The position numbers and the translations under genes are program-made. Below, in pieces: positions 34,605 through 43,846 of a stretch of 64,000 bases of DNA. Each line of letters starts with the position of its first letter. The stretch's first letter is position 1. The notes under the pieces were generated by a model. It worked only from the letters and a program-made list of their open reading frames with translations, had not been told where the DNA came from and did no database searches. The stretch lies in contig NZ_VSWH01000001.1 in assembly GCF_009602705.1 (NCBI RefSeq), positions 4,637,001 through 4,701,000 of the forward strand. Direction: 5' to 3'. Source of the stretch: Chryseobacterium vaccae. Lineage in GTDB: Bacteria; Bacteroidota; Bacteroidia; Flavobacteriales; Weeksellaceae.

Positions 34605-34745
34605 GGCTGGAAGAAGGAAGCTGGAAGTTGCTTCTGATTATAGGTATAGAAAGACATTGTAAAATCAAAATACTATAAAAAAGATAAAGATAGATCAGCA
34701 CTTATTATTGATGATATTTATAGCTCCCGGCTTCAATCCTTTATA
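34605..34745 (+). repeat. 205-bp-type element, partial copy 3
   Basis: Begins GGCTGGAAGAAGGAAGCTGG and runs through TATAGGTAT, AAAATCAAA, CAGCACTTATTATTGATGA to CCCGGCTTCAA. It follows the reverse complement of 40535-40729 in the same order but lacks the terminal inverted repeats. Confidence 0.55.
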
Positions 34746-34759
34746 AATCAAAATAAGTT

Positions 34760-34767
34760 TATCTTTG
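34760..34767 (+). promoter_or_regulatory. -7 promoter box of mutY
   Basis: TATCTTTG followed by CAT, an exact TAnnTTTG box, 66 bases before the mutY start. Confidence 0.65.
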
Positions 34768-34833
34768 CATAACGGGAGTGTAGTTGTATATTAAGCTAAG
34801 CATTCCTTCAATTATTTAAACAGACTGAGGTTT

Positions 34834-35868
34834 TTGGAAAAAGATCATAAAAGTTCAGGCTTTCTCCATATTGGAAACAAGCTTTTAAACTGGTACAAGA
34901 AGAATGCAAGAGACCTGCCGTTCAGGCAGACGAAAGACCCTTACAAAATCTGGATCTGCGAAATTGTTTTTCAGCAGACGAGGATCAGTCAGGGGCTGGG
35001 TCATTATAATAGCTTTATTAAAAGATTTCCCGATGTAAAAACTTTAGCTGAAGCTGAAGAAGATGAGGTTCTGTTATACTGGAAAGGATTGGGATATTAC
35101 TCAAGAGCAATCAATATCCATAAGGCCGCTCAGCAGATTATGAATGATTATCAAGGTACATTTCCGGAACAGTATGAAGAGATTTTAAAACTGAAAGGGG
35201 TGGGAAAATATACCGCCGCCGCTATTTCAAGTATTTGTTTTGGAGGAAGAATGCCAGCAGTTGACGGCAACTTTTACAGAGTATTGAGCCGTATTTTTGC
35301 AGATGATTTCGATATTTCCAGTTCAAAAGCCTTTACCTATTTTTCTGAACTGGCCTTCCTGATAATGCCTGAAAGTGCAGGCGACTTTAATCAGGCTATG
35401 ATGGACATAGGTTCCGAAGTTTGTAAACCCAAGAATCCTCTTTGTGGGGAATGTCCTGTGAATGAAGACTGTCTAGCATTCTCTTTACAGAAAGTTTCTG
35501 ATTTTCCGGTGAAGACCAAAAAAGTAAAAGCAGAAGACCTTGCTCTACAATACTATTTTGTGCACAGAAACGGACAGTTTTTAATTCAGCAGAGAAAAGA
35601 GGATTTTATCTGGAAGAAATTATTTGAGTTTTTACCAGAGCTCCCAGCGGAACTCAAACCCTTTATCAGAAACACAAAAACAATTTCCCATAAGCTGACC
35701 CACAAGAACCTGACCATTGAAATTACCGATGTAGAAGTAGTGTCTGAGGCGGCCTGGAATAGCTTTACAGAGCAGAATCAGTACATTGTCACAGACTTTG
35801 AAGCCTTTCATGAAAGGTCTTTTCCGAAGCCTTTGGAAAACTACATTCAAAACTCACTGAAAGACTGA
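34834..35868 (+). CDS. mutY: A/G-specific adenine DNA glycosylase
   Basis: Removes adenine mispaired with 8-oxoguanine in the cytosol. The 344 residues fit the family. The glycosylase domain has ICEIVFQQTR with catalytic E43, the helix-hairpin-helix LKGVGKYTAAA, and VDGNFYRVLSR with catalytic D144. The iron-sulfur cluster motif CX6CX2CX5C is C197, C204, C207, C213. The C-terminal third is the NUDIX-like 8-oxoG recognition part. Start is TTG; no better in-frame start follows the promoter box. Confidence 0.96.
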   Translation: MEKDHKSSGFLHIGNKLLNWYKKNARDLPFRQTKDPYKIWICEIVFQQTRISQGLGHYNSFIKRFPDVKTLAEAEEDEVLLYWKGLGYYSRAINIHKAAQQIMNDYQGTFPEQYEEILKLKGVGKYTAAAISSICFGGRMPAVDGNFYRVLSRIFADDFDISSSKAFTYFSELAFLIMPESAGDFNQAMMDIGSEVCKPKNPLCGECPVNEDCLAFSLQKVSDFPVKTKKVKAEDLALQYYFVHRNGQFLIQQRKEDFIWKKLFEFLPELPAELKPFIRNTKTISHKLTHKNLTIEITDVEVVSEAAWNSFTEQNQYIVTDFEAFHERSFPKPLENYIQNSLKD

Positions 35869-35900
35869 AATTTGTCTTCCTAAATCTGAAATCTAATTTG

Positions 35901-35908
35901 TACTTTTG
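35901..35908 (+). promoter_or_regulatory. Possible -7 promoter box of gldD
   Basis: TACTTTTG matches TAnnTTTG and ends four bases before ATG 35913, so the transcript could be nearly leaderless. A TTTG at 35871-35874 is 26 bases upstream, longer than the ideal 19, so the pairing is not certain. Confidence 0.45.
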
Positions 35909-35912
35909 CAAA

Positions 35913-36470
35913 ATGATTAAAAACGTCATTTTTATTTTCATCACGCTGCTTGTTGTTTCATGTGGGAAAGATTCGGTTCCCAAACCTTACGGAGAACTTC
36001 GTCTGGAATATCCTGCACCGAAATACCAGAAATTTGAAAGCAGCTGTGCTTATACCTTTGAATATTCAGACTTTGCATCATTAACACCCGCCAAAAAGCC
36101 GTGCTGGTATTATCTGAACTATCCGCAAATGAAGGCTAAGGTATTCGTAACCTATTACCCGATACAAAACGATTTCGCAGATCATATCAAGGAAGCCGAA
36201 AAAATGGTATACGAACATACCGTGAAAGCCAGTTCCATAGAAACCAAATCTTTTGAATACCCTGAAAAAAAGGTATACGGAAACTTCTATGAATTGAAAG
36301 GGCAGAGTGCTTCCAATCTTCAGTTTTACATTACAGACAGCACAAAACATTTTGTGACTGCTTATTTATACTTTAATACAAGACCAAAGCCGGATTCTCT
36401 GGCTCCCGCAGTGAACTATATCAAAAATGATATGAAGCACCTGCTGGATACTTTTGAATGGAAAAAATAA
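35913..36470 (+). CDS. gldD: Gliding motility lipoprotein GldD
   Basis: A 185-residue lipoprotein (lipobox VVSC near residue 15-18) with the GldD start PKPYGELRLEYPAPKYQ and the CWYYLNYPQMKAKVFVTYYP core. GldD is a membrane lipoprotein required for gliding in Flavobacterium, tied to the type IX secretion/gliding apparatus. Chryseobacterium species often keep it while not gliding. It lies just after mutY; gldE and ssb, which I recall between them in Flavobacterium, are not here. ATG 35913 preferred over 35898. Confidence 0.88.
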   Translation: MIKNVIFIFITLLVVSCGKDSVPKPYGELRLEYPAPKYQKFESSCAYTFEYSDFASLTPAKKPCWYYLNYPQMKAKVFVTYYPIQNDFADHIKEAEKMVYEHTVKASSIETKSFEYPEKKVYGNFYELKGQSASNLQFYITDSTKHFVTAYLYFNTRPKPDSLAPAVNYIKNDMKHLLDTFEWKK

Positions 36471-36498
36471 ATTACTTTTAAAATACATTGAAAAATAT

Positions 36499-37422
36499 AT
36501 GAAACTTTTAGTTGTAGGAAGTGTTGCATTTGATGCAATCGAGACGCCATTTGGTAAAACAGATAAAATTTTAGGAGGTGCTGCCACATACATCAGCATT
36601 ACTTCATCTATTTTAGGCGTTAAATCTGGTATTGTTTCTGTAGTAGGAGGAGATTTTCCACAGGAACATCTTGATATGTTCTCCGGAAGAGATGTGAACA
36701 TCGAAGGAATTGAGATCGTAAAAGAAGGAAAAACGTTCTTCTGGTCCGGAAAATATCACAACGATCTGAACACAAGAGATACTTTAGCTACAGAAGTGAA
36801 TGTTTTGGAAAACTTTGATCCGAAAATTCCAGATTCGATGCAGAATGCAGAGATCTTGCTGCTTGGAAACCTGCACCCGGGTGTTCAGCTTTCCGTATTG
36901 GAAAAAATGAATGAACGTCCTAAACTTGTGATCCTGGATACCATGAATTTCTGGATGGATACGGCTTGGGATATTCTGATGGATATGATTGCTAAAACAG
37001 ATGTGATCACCATCAATGATGAGGAAGCAAGACAGCTTTCAGGAGAATATTCCTTAGTAAAAGCGGCTAAAAAGATCCACGAAATGGGACCTCAATATGT
37101 CATTATCAAAAAAGGAGAGCACGGAGCCCTTCTTTTCCACGACAGCAAAGTATTCGCTATTCCTGCGCTTCCGTTAGAAGAAGTTTTCGATCCAACCGGA
37201 GCCGGAGATACTTTCGCAGGAGGCTTTGCCGCTTATCTTGCTAAAAAAGGAAAATTTGATTTTGAGACCATGAAATCTGCATTAATCGTAGGTTCTGCCA
37301 TGGCTTCTTTCACCGTTGAAAAATTCGGAACAGAAAGAATTCAGGAAGTAAATGAATCTGATATGTTCAGCAGATTGAGACAATTCAAAGAATTAACGAC
37401 ATTTGATGTTGAACTGCAATAA
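36499..37422 (+). CDS. PfkB family carbohydrate/nucleoside kinase
   Basis: A 307-residue cytosolic kinase. The start MKLLVVGSVAFDAIETP and GGAATYISITSSILG are the first PfkB-type glycine loop; DPTGAGDTFAGGF (near residue 240-250) is the PfkB signature 2 with catalytic Asp. The sequence is of the ribokinase/adenosine-kinase branch; substrate cannot be fixed. I chose ATG 36499, 28 bases after gldD, because an upstream in-frame start would overlap gldD. Confidence 0.92.
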   Translation: MKLLVVGSVAFDAIETPFGKTDKILGGAATYISITSSILGVKSGIVSVVGGDFPQEHLDMFSGRDVNIEGIEIVKEGKTFFWSGKYHNDLNTRDTLATEVNVLENFDPKIPDSMQNAEILLLGNLHPGVQLSVLEKMNERPKLVILDTMNFWMDTAWDILMDMIAKTDVITINDEEARQLSGEYSLVKAAKKIHEMGPQYVIIKKGEHGALLFHDSKVFAIPALPLEEVFDPTGAGDTFAGGFAAYLAKKGKFDFETMKSALIVGSAMASFTVEKFGTERIQEVNESDMFSRLRQFKELTTFDVELQ

Positions 37423-37480
37423 ATAAGTCTTTTTAAGAAATATTTATAATAAAAAATTTAGTGTAATTCATTAAGAATTC

Positions 37481-37488
37481 TAAATTTG
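37481..37488 (+). promoter_or_regulatory. -7 promoter box of SurA-like gene
   Basis: TAAATTTG followed by CAAC, matching TAnnTTTG, 21 bases before the start codon. Confidence 0.6.
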
Positions 37489-37509
37489 CAACTTGTTTAA
37501 AATAGTAAA

Positions 37510-38877
37510 ATGACAAATAAACTAAAAATCACTTTTCTCCTTGGGATTTTCATGATGATATTCTCTTCAAACATGATAAATGCCCAGCTAAAACCAGGAG
37601 AATTAGTGGATGGTATTGCGGCTGTAATCGGAGATGAAATTGTTCTGGAATCTGATGTAAACGAACAGATGCACTACGCAAAACAGCAGGGAGCTTCTAA
37701 TACGGATAAGTGTGAGTTCCTGGAAAATCTGATCAGCAATAAGCTTTTGGTATACGAAGCAAAAAAAGATACATTAATTGAAAACCGTTCTGCTGCCATT
37801 AAAGAGCAGGCGAATGCGAAATACCGTCAGCTTCTTTCTCAGTTCCCGGACGAAAAAACAATGTTAGCTGCCTATAAGTTCAGAAACGGATATGAAATGA
37901 AAAATGCGATCGAGAAGATCGATACTGACCAGTACTACGGGCAGGCAAAATATCAGCGTGTTACAGAAAAAGCAGACGTTACTCCTAATGAAGTAACAGA
38001 CTTTTATAACCTATATAAAATGCAGCTTCCTGAGGTAAAAGATGAAATTTCTATGGCTCAGATTGTCATGTATCCTAAACTGACTGAAGCGCATAAAGAT
38101 GACCTTATTAAACGTCTTAAGAAAATCAAACAGGATATCCTGGGCGGTGAAACTTTTGAAAGCCAGGCAAGAATTTATTCCGAGGATGAAGGATCTGCTG
38201 CCACCGGAGGTCTGTATAAAAATATCTACAAAGGACAAATGGTAAAACCATTTGAAGCGGCTGCGCTGAATCTTCAGGAAAATGAAATTTCAGAACCGAT
38301 TGAGTCTGAATTCGGATATCATATTATTCAGTTACTGAAGAAGTCAGGTAAAGTATATGATGCACGCCACATTCTTTTAAAGGCTACTCCTACTGATGAT
38401 GAAATCAAGACTGCTAAAGCTAAGCTTGATAGCATCAAAGGATTGATCCAGGATGGGAAAATGACATTTAAAGATGCTGCGTTTAAATTTTCAGATGATA
38501 AAAGAACCAAGTTCAATGCTGGGGTTATTCCCGGAGCAGATGGTTCTGATAAAATTGAAAGAGAAAGCATTCCAGGAACAATCAGCTATGAATTGGCAGG
38601 GCTGAATAAAGGAGATATCACTCCCGCTTTTGAAGAAGAGGAAAACAAAAGAAAGCTGGTGAAGATCATCAAAATTGAAGATGTAATTCCTGCTCACCAG
38701 ATTACGCTGGAAACAGATTATAACAGAATCAAGCAAATGGCACTCAATAAGAAAAAGAACGAGATGGTTGAGAAGTTCGTTAATTCTAAACTTCCTACAA
38801 TCTTTATGTCGATAGACGGCCGTTATGACAGTTGTAATTTCAAAGCCAACTGGAAAAAAGAATCACTCAAAAAATAA
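37510..38877 (+). CDS. SurA-like periplasmic peptidyl-prolyl isomerase
   Basis: A 455-residue periplasmic chaperone with a signal peptide ending near NMINAQ. The N-terminal helical domain has the SurA start LVDGIAAVIGDEIVLESDV. Two parvulin PpiC domains follow, about residues 170-275 (with the ending SEFGYHIIQLL) and 280-380 (DARHILLKATPTDDE). SurA helps outer-membrane proteins fold. No bam gene adjoins it. Confidence 0.92.
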   Translation: MTNKLKITFLLGIFMMIFSSNMINAQLKPGELVDGIAAVIGDEIVLESDVNEQMHYAKQQGASNTDKCEFLENLISNKLLVYEAKKDTLIENRSAAIKEQANAKYRQLLSQFPDEKTMLAAYKFRNGYEMKNAIEKIDTDQYYGQAKYQRVTEKADVTPNEVTDFYNLYKMQLPEVKDEISMAQIVMYPKLTEAHKDDLIKRLKKIKQDILGGETFESQARIYSEDEGSAATGGLYKNIYKGQMVKPFEAAALNLQENEISEPIESEFGYHIIQLLKKSGKVYDARHILLKATPTDDEIKTAKAKLDSIKGLIQDGKMTFKDAAFKFSDDKRTKFNAGVIPGADGSDKIERESIPGTISYELAGLNKGDITPAFEEEENKRKLVKIIKIEDVIPAHQITLETDYNRIKQMALNKKKNEMVEKFVNSKLPTIFMSIDGRYDSCNFKANWKKESLKK

Positions 38878-38882
38878 AATAT

Positions 38883-38913
38883 AAACCTTCAGAATTTCTG
38901 GAGGTTTTTTTTG
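38883..38913 (+). terminator. Terminator of SurA-like gene
   Basis: Stem AAACCTTCAG/CTGGAGGTTT with one G-T pair, ATT(T) loop and a T run, 6 bases past the stop. Confidence 0.75.
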
Positions 38914-38970
38914 TCTCAATACTATTTCCTTTCTGAAAAATTCTATCTTTAAACGATCAACTTTAAAGTA

Positions 38971-39475
38971 ATGGATGAAGATTTTTACAGACAGAAGTTT
39001 CAGGAAGCAGTGGATATTATTTCCGGAAAAGAGTTTTGTGACGCAGGCCTCCGGGTATCTGTGGATGATGTCCTTGAATCTGTTGCATTAAAAATATACA
39101 AGCCGGAATGGTCCAGTACTCCCGAATCTCCTCTGAATGCTCCGGGGAAGGATCTTTTTTTCAGCCTGGGTTAATGAAAAAACAGTTGAGAAAAGAAAAT
39201 TGTACTATAATATTCATGCTCTCTAACTGAGAGCACTTAAAGAGTACAAAATCCCGGCTCGAAGCTTTGCAGAAGACTTTAGAAAGCAATTTGCAGATGA
39301 TCAGGGAAACTGGGAGAATGTCAGTGTAAGATACGGCCCTCTTACCCTGATGGAAGGCTGGATAGAACTTACTCCTGACCGTATTCAGAATGATCTGTGT
39401 ATAATGGCTCATAAATTTCTTAATCTAAGCCCGGTAATAGATGCTGTTTTGTATAACTATCGATTGAAATCATAG
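38971..39475 (+). pseudogene. Broken gene for an unknown ~165-residue protein
   Basis: The frame begins MDEDFYRQKFQEAVDII at 38971 and halts at the TAA after 67 codons. It continues in the next frame from AWVNEK after an apparent extra T in the run near 39158, through KLYYNIHAL and an in-frame TAA, to LKEYKIPARSFAEDFRK and ENVSVRYGPLTLMEGWIEL, ending VLYNYRLKS at 39475. Two separate lesions, an indel and a nonsense codon, suggest real decay. I do not recognise the family. Confidence 0.65.
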
Positions 39476-39584
39476 TAAATATCAGTTATTTTATCCATTT
39501 TTTAATCACTGAGAATCCTTGTTTTTAGTATTTTTACGCATGAGCAATTTTATAGACTTTAATTCAGCAAAAAAATTTCATCAG

Positions 39585-40529
39585 ATGCAGACAGAGCAGA
39601 ATAGAATTACACAGCTTTTTAATATACAATATCCAATAATTCAGGCCGGAATGATCTGGCACTCCGGATGGAGGCTGGCTTCGGCGGTTTCCAATTGCGG
39701 AGGACTAGGATTAATAGGAGCGGGAAGTATGTATCCCGATATCCTGAGAGAAAACATTCAGAAATGTAAAATGGCTACAGATAAGCCGTTCGGAGTGAAT
39801 GTTCCCATGCTATATCCTAACTTGGAAGAAATCATCCAGATTATTTTAGAAGAAGGTGTAAAAATAGTTTTTACCTCCGCAGGAAATCCTAAAACATATA
39901 CAGAAACACTTCAGAAAGAAGGCCTTACCGTTGCCCACGTGGTATCTTCAACCAAATTTGCCGTAAAATGCGAAGAAGCAGGCGTAGATGCCGTTGTCGC
40001 TGAAGGTTTTGAAGCCGGAGGACATAACGGTAGAGATGAGACCACAACCTTCTGCCTGATTCCTAATGTAAAACAGCATATCTCCAAACCATTGATTGCT
40101 GCGGGCGGAATAGCATTAGGCTCACAGATGAAAGCCGCAATGATTTTAGGAGCAGACGGGGTACAGATTGGTTCCCGTTTCGCTGCCACCGTAGAAGCAA
40201 GCGCTCATGAAAACTGGAAAAAGAAAATTACAGAGCTGAATGAAGGAGATACTCACCTTACCTTAAAAGAACTGGCCCCGGTAAGGATGGTGAAAAATAA
40301 ATTCTTTAACGAATTGGAAGGTATCTACCAATCCGGAAGAAATAAAGAAGCTTTAACAGCATCTTTAGGAAGAGCCAGAGCAAAACGCGGAATGTTTGAA
40401 GGAGATATGGAAGATGGAGAACTGGAAATCGGGCAGGTATCAGCATTAATTCATGATATTCTTCCGGTAGAAACAGTGTTCAGTACACTCCTGAAAGAAT
40501 TTGAAGAAGCAAAATCACCGTCTTTGTAA
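39585..40529 (+). CDS. Nitronate monooxygenase / FabK-like flavoprotein
   Basis: A 314-residue FMN protein of the 2-nitropropane dioxygenase/FabK superfamily. The start YPIIQAGMIWHSGWRLASAVSN and the conserved GLGLIGAGSM, EGFEAGGHNG, IAAGGIALGSQM and GADGVQIGSRF segments mark the TIM-barrel and phosphate-binding loops. Members either oxidise alkyl nitronates or act as enoyl-ACP reductase II; the sequence alone does not decide. Start is ambiguous: ATG 39540 would add 15 residues. Confidence 0.88.
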   Translation: MQTEQNRITQLFNIQYPIIQAGMIWHSGWRLASAVSNCGGLGLIGAGSMYPDILRENIQKCKMATDKPFGVNVPMLYPNLEEIIQIILEEGVKIVFTSAGNPKTYTETLQKEGLTVAHVVSSTKFAVKCEEAGVDAVVAEGFEAGGHNGRDETTTFCLIPNVKQHISKPLIAAGGIALGSQMKAAMILGADGVQIGSRFAATVEASAHENWKKKITELNEGDTHLTLKELAPVRMVKNKFFNELEGIYQSGRNKEALTASLGRARAKRGMFEGDMEDGELEIGQVSALIHDILPVETVFSTLLKEFEEAKSPSL

Positions 40530-40534
40530 ATAAC

Positions 40535-40729
40535 CTCAGCTCAGGATAAGAATATCTGATGGTTGCAGGTTTGAAGCTGGGTGATGGAAGAAGGACGTTA
40601 TAAAGGTCATCGATAATAAGTGTTGACCTGTTTTTATTTAATTTGATTTTTTGGTGGCTTTCAATACCTATAACAGAAGTAACTTCCAGCCTCCTTCTTC
40701 CGTCTTCCAGCCTTTTATATTTAAACTCT
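40535..40729 (-). repeat. 205-bp element, copy 2 (inverted)
   Basis: The left end CTCAGCTCAGGATAAG (40535-40550) is the reverse complement form of the right end of 14205-14409. Inside, GGTTTGAAGCTGGGTGATGGAAGAAGG, AATTTGATTTTTTGGTGGC and CTTCCAGCCTCCTTCTTCC keep the same order in reverse. The right end AAACTCTG matches GAGTTTAAA near the left of copy 1 but lacks the outer repeat. It fills the gap before the hydrolase promoter. Confidence 0.65.
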
Positions 40730-40763
40730 GTATTTTAATATGGGAATTATTTTCATTAATTAA

Positions 40764-40771
40764 TACATTTG
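40764..40771 (+). promoter_or_regulatory. -7 promoter box of hydrolase gene
   Basis: TACATTTG, an exact TAnnTTTG, 55 bases before the start codon. Confidence 0.6.
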
Positions 40772-40826
40772 CGCGGACGTTTTATAAAAGTGATAAAACG
40801 GAATTAAACAAATTGCAGCAAAAATC

Positions 40827-41597
40827 ATGACCCAAAGCAAGCTGACAGAAATCAATGGAACTGATATTTATATAGAATACAATAATCGTTTTGAAGGCAG
40901 CCCCGTCATCGTTTTTCTCCATGATTCTTTAGGTTGTGTACAGCTTTGGAGAGATTTTCCTACTTGGTTGTCAGAAGCAACAGGGTGTAATTTTCTGGCG
41001 TATGACAGAGCGGGCTATGGAAAATCAGGTCCCATGCTTACCCATAAAAGACCTGTTAATTACATGGAGCTGGAAGCGGATTTTCTGAATGAGCTGCTGA
41101 CAAAACTTAAGATCAATAGCGCCATTTTATTCGGCCACAGTGACGGCGGGACCATTGCCCTGATCACTGCTGCAAAATACCCGGAAAAGACAAAAGCCGT
41201 AGTGTGTGAGGCAGGGCATATTTTTGTAGAAGAAATTACATTAAAAGGCGTATATGATGCCTGGGAAGCATATAAAACAACCAACCTTCCGGAACGCCTG
41301 AAAAAATACCATGGCAACAAAGTAGAAATGCTTTTCAGAGCTTGGACCGAAACCTGGACGAGAGAAGACTACAGAACCTGGAATATAGAATATCTTTTAA
41401 AAGACATTAAATGCCCATTACTATTCATTCAAGGGGAAGTCGATGAATACGGAACTTTGGATCAGGTTGAAAAAACAGTAATTCAGATAAGCGGACCAGC
41501 AGAAAAATACATCATTCCCGAAATAGGACACACTCCCCACAAAGAAACTCCGGAATTGGTTTTGAAAAAGACCACAGAATTTATTAAAAAATTATAG
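40827..41597 (+). CDS. Alpha/beta hydrolase
   Basis: A 256-residue cytosolic hydrolase. The oxyanion-hole region is VIVFLHDSLG, the nucleophile elbow is GHSDGG with S105, and the acid and base are in QGEVDEYGT and IPEIGHTPHKE. Substrate is unknown. No signal peptide. It has its own promoter box and is followed by a 212-base gap with GGGCTTCAGCCC, a short palindrome. Confidence 0.9.
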   Translation: MTQSKLTEINGTDIYIEYNNRFEGSPVIVFLHDSLGCVQLWRDFPTWLSEATGCNFLAYDRAGYGKSGPMLTHKRPVNYMELEADFLNELLTKLKINSAILFGHSDGGTIALITAAKYPEKTKAVVCEAGHIFVEEITLKGVYDAWEAYKTTNLPERLKKYHGNKVEMLFRAWTETWTREDYRTWNIEYLLKDIKCPLLFIQGEVDEYGTLDQVEKTVIQISGPAEKYIIPEIGHTPHKETPELVLKKTTEFIKKL

Positions 41598-41809
41598 ATT
41601 TTTTCTAACCCTATTAAACAATCCTGTATCATTACAAAACGGGCTTCAGCCCATTTAAAATAAAAAAAACATCATATTAACCTCCCGGTAATCCGGAATG
41701 AAATTATTCTTGATTTCTATCGAAATATTCAATCCCACACATTCCCCAATCTCAACATTTCATAAATCTTTTATTAATTTTGTATAAATCTTAATAGTCA
41801 AGAAAAAAG

Positions 41810-42718
41810 ATGCGGTTAACCGTCCCGGCAGAACCTGTTCCTATTCAGGAAATAGCTGTTAATAACAATATAAAGCTCTTCATTAAAAGGGAAGATCTTA
41901 TTCATCCCTATATCTCGGGGAATAAATACTGGAAACTATTCTATAATATCAACCGGTATCTCGATAAAAATCCTGGAAAACCTTATGTTATTACTTTTGG
42001 TGGTGCATTTTCCAATCATATTGCTGCGGTCGCGGCAGCTGGGAATGCTGCGGGAATTCCAACGTTAGGTGTGATAAGAGGTGAGGAACTCCGGGATAAA
42101 TGGAGAGATAACCCTACATTGCTTTTTGCCAAAAGAAACGGGATGAATTTGAAATTTGTAACCCGCGAAGAATATCGGCATAAAGAAAAATTAACCGAAT
42201 TTCTTCAGCTCGAATTTCCCGAAGCGCTTGTAGTACCAGAAGGAGGAACAAACAAAGAGGCTGTAGAAGGCATAAAAATGATGCTGAATGACCAAACAAA
42301 AGATTTTGATTATCTTTGCACTGCGGTAGGAACCGGAGGAACCATTGCAGGGATCTCAAAATTTTGTGAAGAAAATCAGAAAGTTATAGGATTTAAAGTG
42401 GTTGACGATGATTCACTGGAGAATAAAATAGTTGAATTAACTTCAAGACGGAATTTTGATCTAATAGATTCATGTTTTGGAGGTTATGGTAAAATAAAAG
42501 ATGAGAACATCCGTTTTATCAATGACTTCAAAGAAAAATATGGAACTCCGTTGGAACCGGTTTATACAGGAAAGATGATGCAGAAGGTTTTCGAACTAAT
42601 TGATGAAGGATATTTTCCTGAACACAGCAGAATTTTGTGCTTTCATACAGGCGGACTGCAGGGAATTGAAGGCGCTAATCTGCTTTTAGAAAAACAGAAC
42701 AGAAATTTAATTATATAA
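41810..42718 (+). CDS. ACC deaminase / D-cysteine desulfhydrase family PLP enzyme
   Basis: A 302-residue fold-type II PLP enzyme. The PLP lysine is K39 in SGNKYWKL, followed by TFGGAFSNHIAAVAAAGN and the phosphate-binding loop TAVGTGGTIAG. This family includes ACC deaminases and D-cysteine desulfhydrases; the sequence does not separate the two with confidence. It lies 14 bases before the glucosaminidase-LysM gene, so a shared transcript is likely. Confidence 0.88.
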   Translation: MRLTVPAEPVPIQEIAVNNNIKLFIKREDLIHPYISGNKYWKLFYNINRYLDKNPGKPYVITFGGAFSNHIAAVAAAGNAAGIPTLGVIRGEELRDKWRDNPTLLFAKRNGMNLKFVTREEYRHKEKLTEFLQLEFPEALVVPEGGTNKEAVEGIKMMLNDQTKDFDYLCTAVGTGGTIAGISKFCEENQKVIGFKVVDDDSLENKIVELTSRRNFDLIDSCFGGYGKIKDENIRFINDFKEKYGTPLEPVYTGKMMQKVFELIDEGYFPEHSRILCFHTGGLQGIEGANLLLEKQNRNLII

Positions 42719-42732
42719 GTAAATTGAAAAAC

Positions 42733-43791
42733 ATGAAAAGACTTCTCTTACTAATAAGCCTTTTAGTTTTATCAAAATTTTCAGCTCAGGGCTGGGCCAC
42801 TGAAGATCAGTATATCCAAAGATTTGCTAAATACGCCGTAGAGGAAATGGAAAAATATAAAATTCCGGCTTCTATTACTTTGGCTCAGGGTCTTTTAGAG
42901 ACTGGGGGCGGACAGAGCAGACTGGCTCAGGAAGGCAAAAATCACTTCGGAATAAAATGTAAGGAAGACTGGACGGGTAAAACCATGAAACATACAGACG
43001 ATGCACCTAACGAATGTTTCCGTGTATATGATGATCCGAGACAGTCCTATGAAGACCACTCCATATTCTTAGCAACAAGAAAATACTACGCGAATCTTTT
43101 CAAATTGGATATGAAAGATTACAGAGCATGGGCGCACGGTCTTAAAAAAGCAGGTTATGCCACCAATCCGCGCTACGCTTCCATCCTGATCAGCAAAATT
43201 GAAAAATATAAGCTTTACGAATACGATAATACTACTACCAATGAAGTATTGTATGCGGTTCTTAAAATGTATCCGGACCTGAAGGATGATAGAAATTTCA
43301 TGGCTCAGCTGGAACCGTCAAAAGCAGTAAAAAAAGTTAAAGATCCTGTTACGGTAGAAGTTCCTTACAAGCAAACATCATATGCCCAGCAGCAGAAAAG
43401 GGTAGAAAGGATCAAAACAAAAGCGGAAATTCTGAATTCAATTATTATCAAAAGCCATCCGAACGAAGGCCTGAAATACATCGTTATTCCAGAAGATACC
43501 AATGTGAAATTCATTGCCAATAAATTTAAAGTAAGCGAAAGCAGACTAATGAAATGGAATGATCTGGACAGTGATGTCTTAAAGAAAAATGACATTGTCT
43601 TCCTTGAATCCAAAAATTCTGCAGGAAATACAGCCACTTATAAAGCAGAATCTGGCGAAGATATGCATGATATCGCCCAGAAATTCGGAATCAAGCTGAA
43701 TAAACTCTATGCTAAAAACCGTATGGACGAAGGCCAGCAGCCTTCTGCGGGACAGCTGATCTATTTAATAGACAAAAAACCAAGAAATTAA
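42733..43791 (+). CDS. Exported glucosaminidase with C-terminal LysM repeats
   Basis: A 352-residue protein with a signal ending LSKFSAQ. Residues about 25-165 are a FlgJ/N-acetylglucosaminidase-type domain, with ITLAQGLLETGGGQS holding the catalytic Glu and NHFGIKCKEDW. The C-terminal part has LysM-like units, LKYIVIPEDTNVKFIANKFKVSESRLMKWN and TYKAESGEDMHDIAQKFGI. It likely trims peptidoglycan. Start is ATG 42733, not the TTG upstream. Confidence 0.92.
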   Translation: MKRLLLLISLLVLSKFSAQGWATEDQYIQRFAKYAVEEMEKYKIPASITLAQGLLETGGGQSRLAQEGKNHFGIKCKEDWTGKTMKHTDDAPNECFRVYDDPRQSYEDHSIFLATRKYYANLFKLDMKDYRAWAHGLKKAGYATNPRYASILISKIEKYKLYEYDNTTTNEVLYAVLKMYPDLKDDRNFMAQLEPSKAVKKVKDPVTVEVPYKQTSYAQQQKRVERIKTKAEILNSIIIKSHPNEGLKYIVIPEDTNVKFIANKFKVSESRLMKWNDLDSDVLKKNDIVFLESKNSAGNTATYKAESGEDMHDIAQKFGIKLNKLYAKNRMDEGQQPSAGQLIYLIDKKPRN

Positions 43792-43797
43792 TTTTTT

Positions 43798-43833
43798 GTT
43801 GGTAGTTTTCAGGGGCAACCCAGAACTGCCAAC
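43798..43833 (+). terminator. Hairpin between glucosaminidase gene and hemL
   Basis: The arms GTTGGTAGTTTTCAGG and CCAGAACTGCCAAC nearly pair with a short loop, 7 bases after the stop. No clear T run follows, so it may be an attenuating or spacer hairpin rather than a terminator. Confidence 0.4.
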
Positions 43834-43846
43834 CAGCAACTAATAT

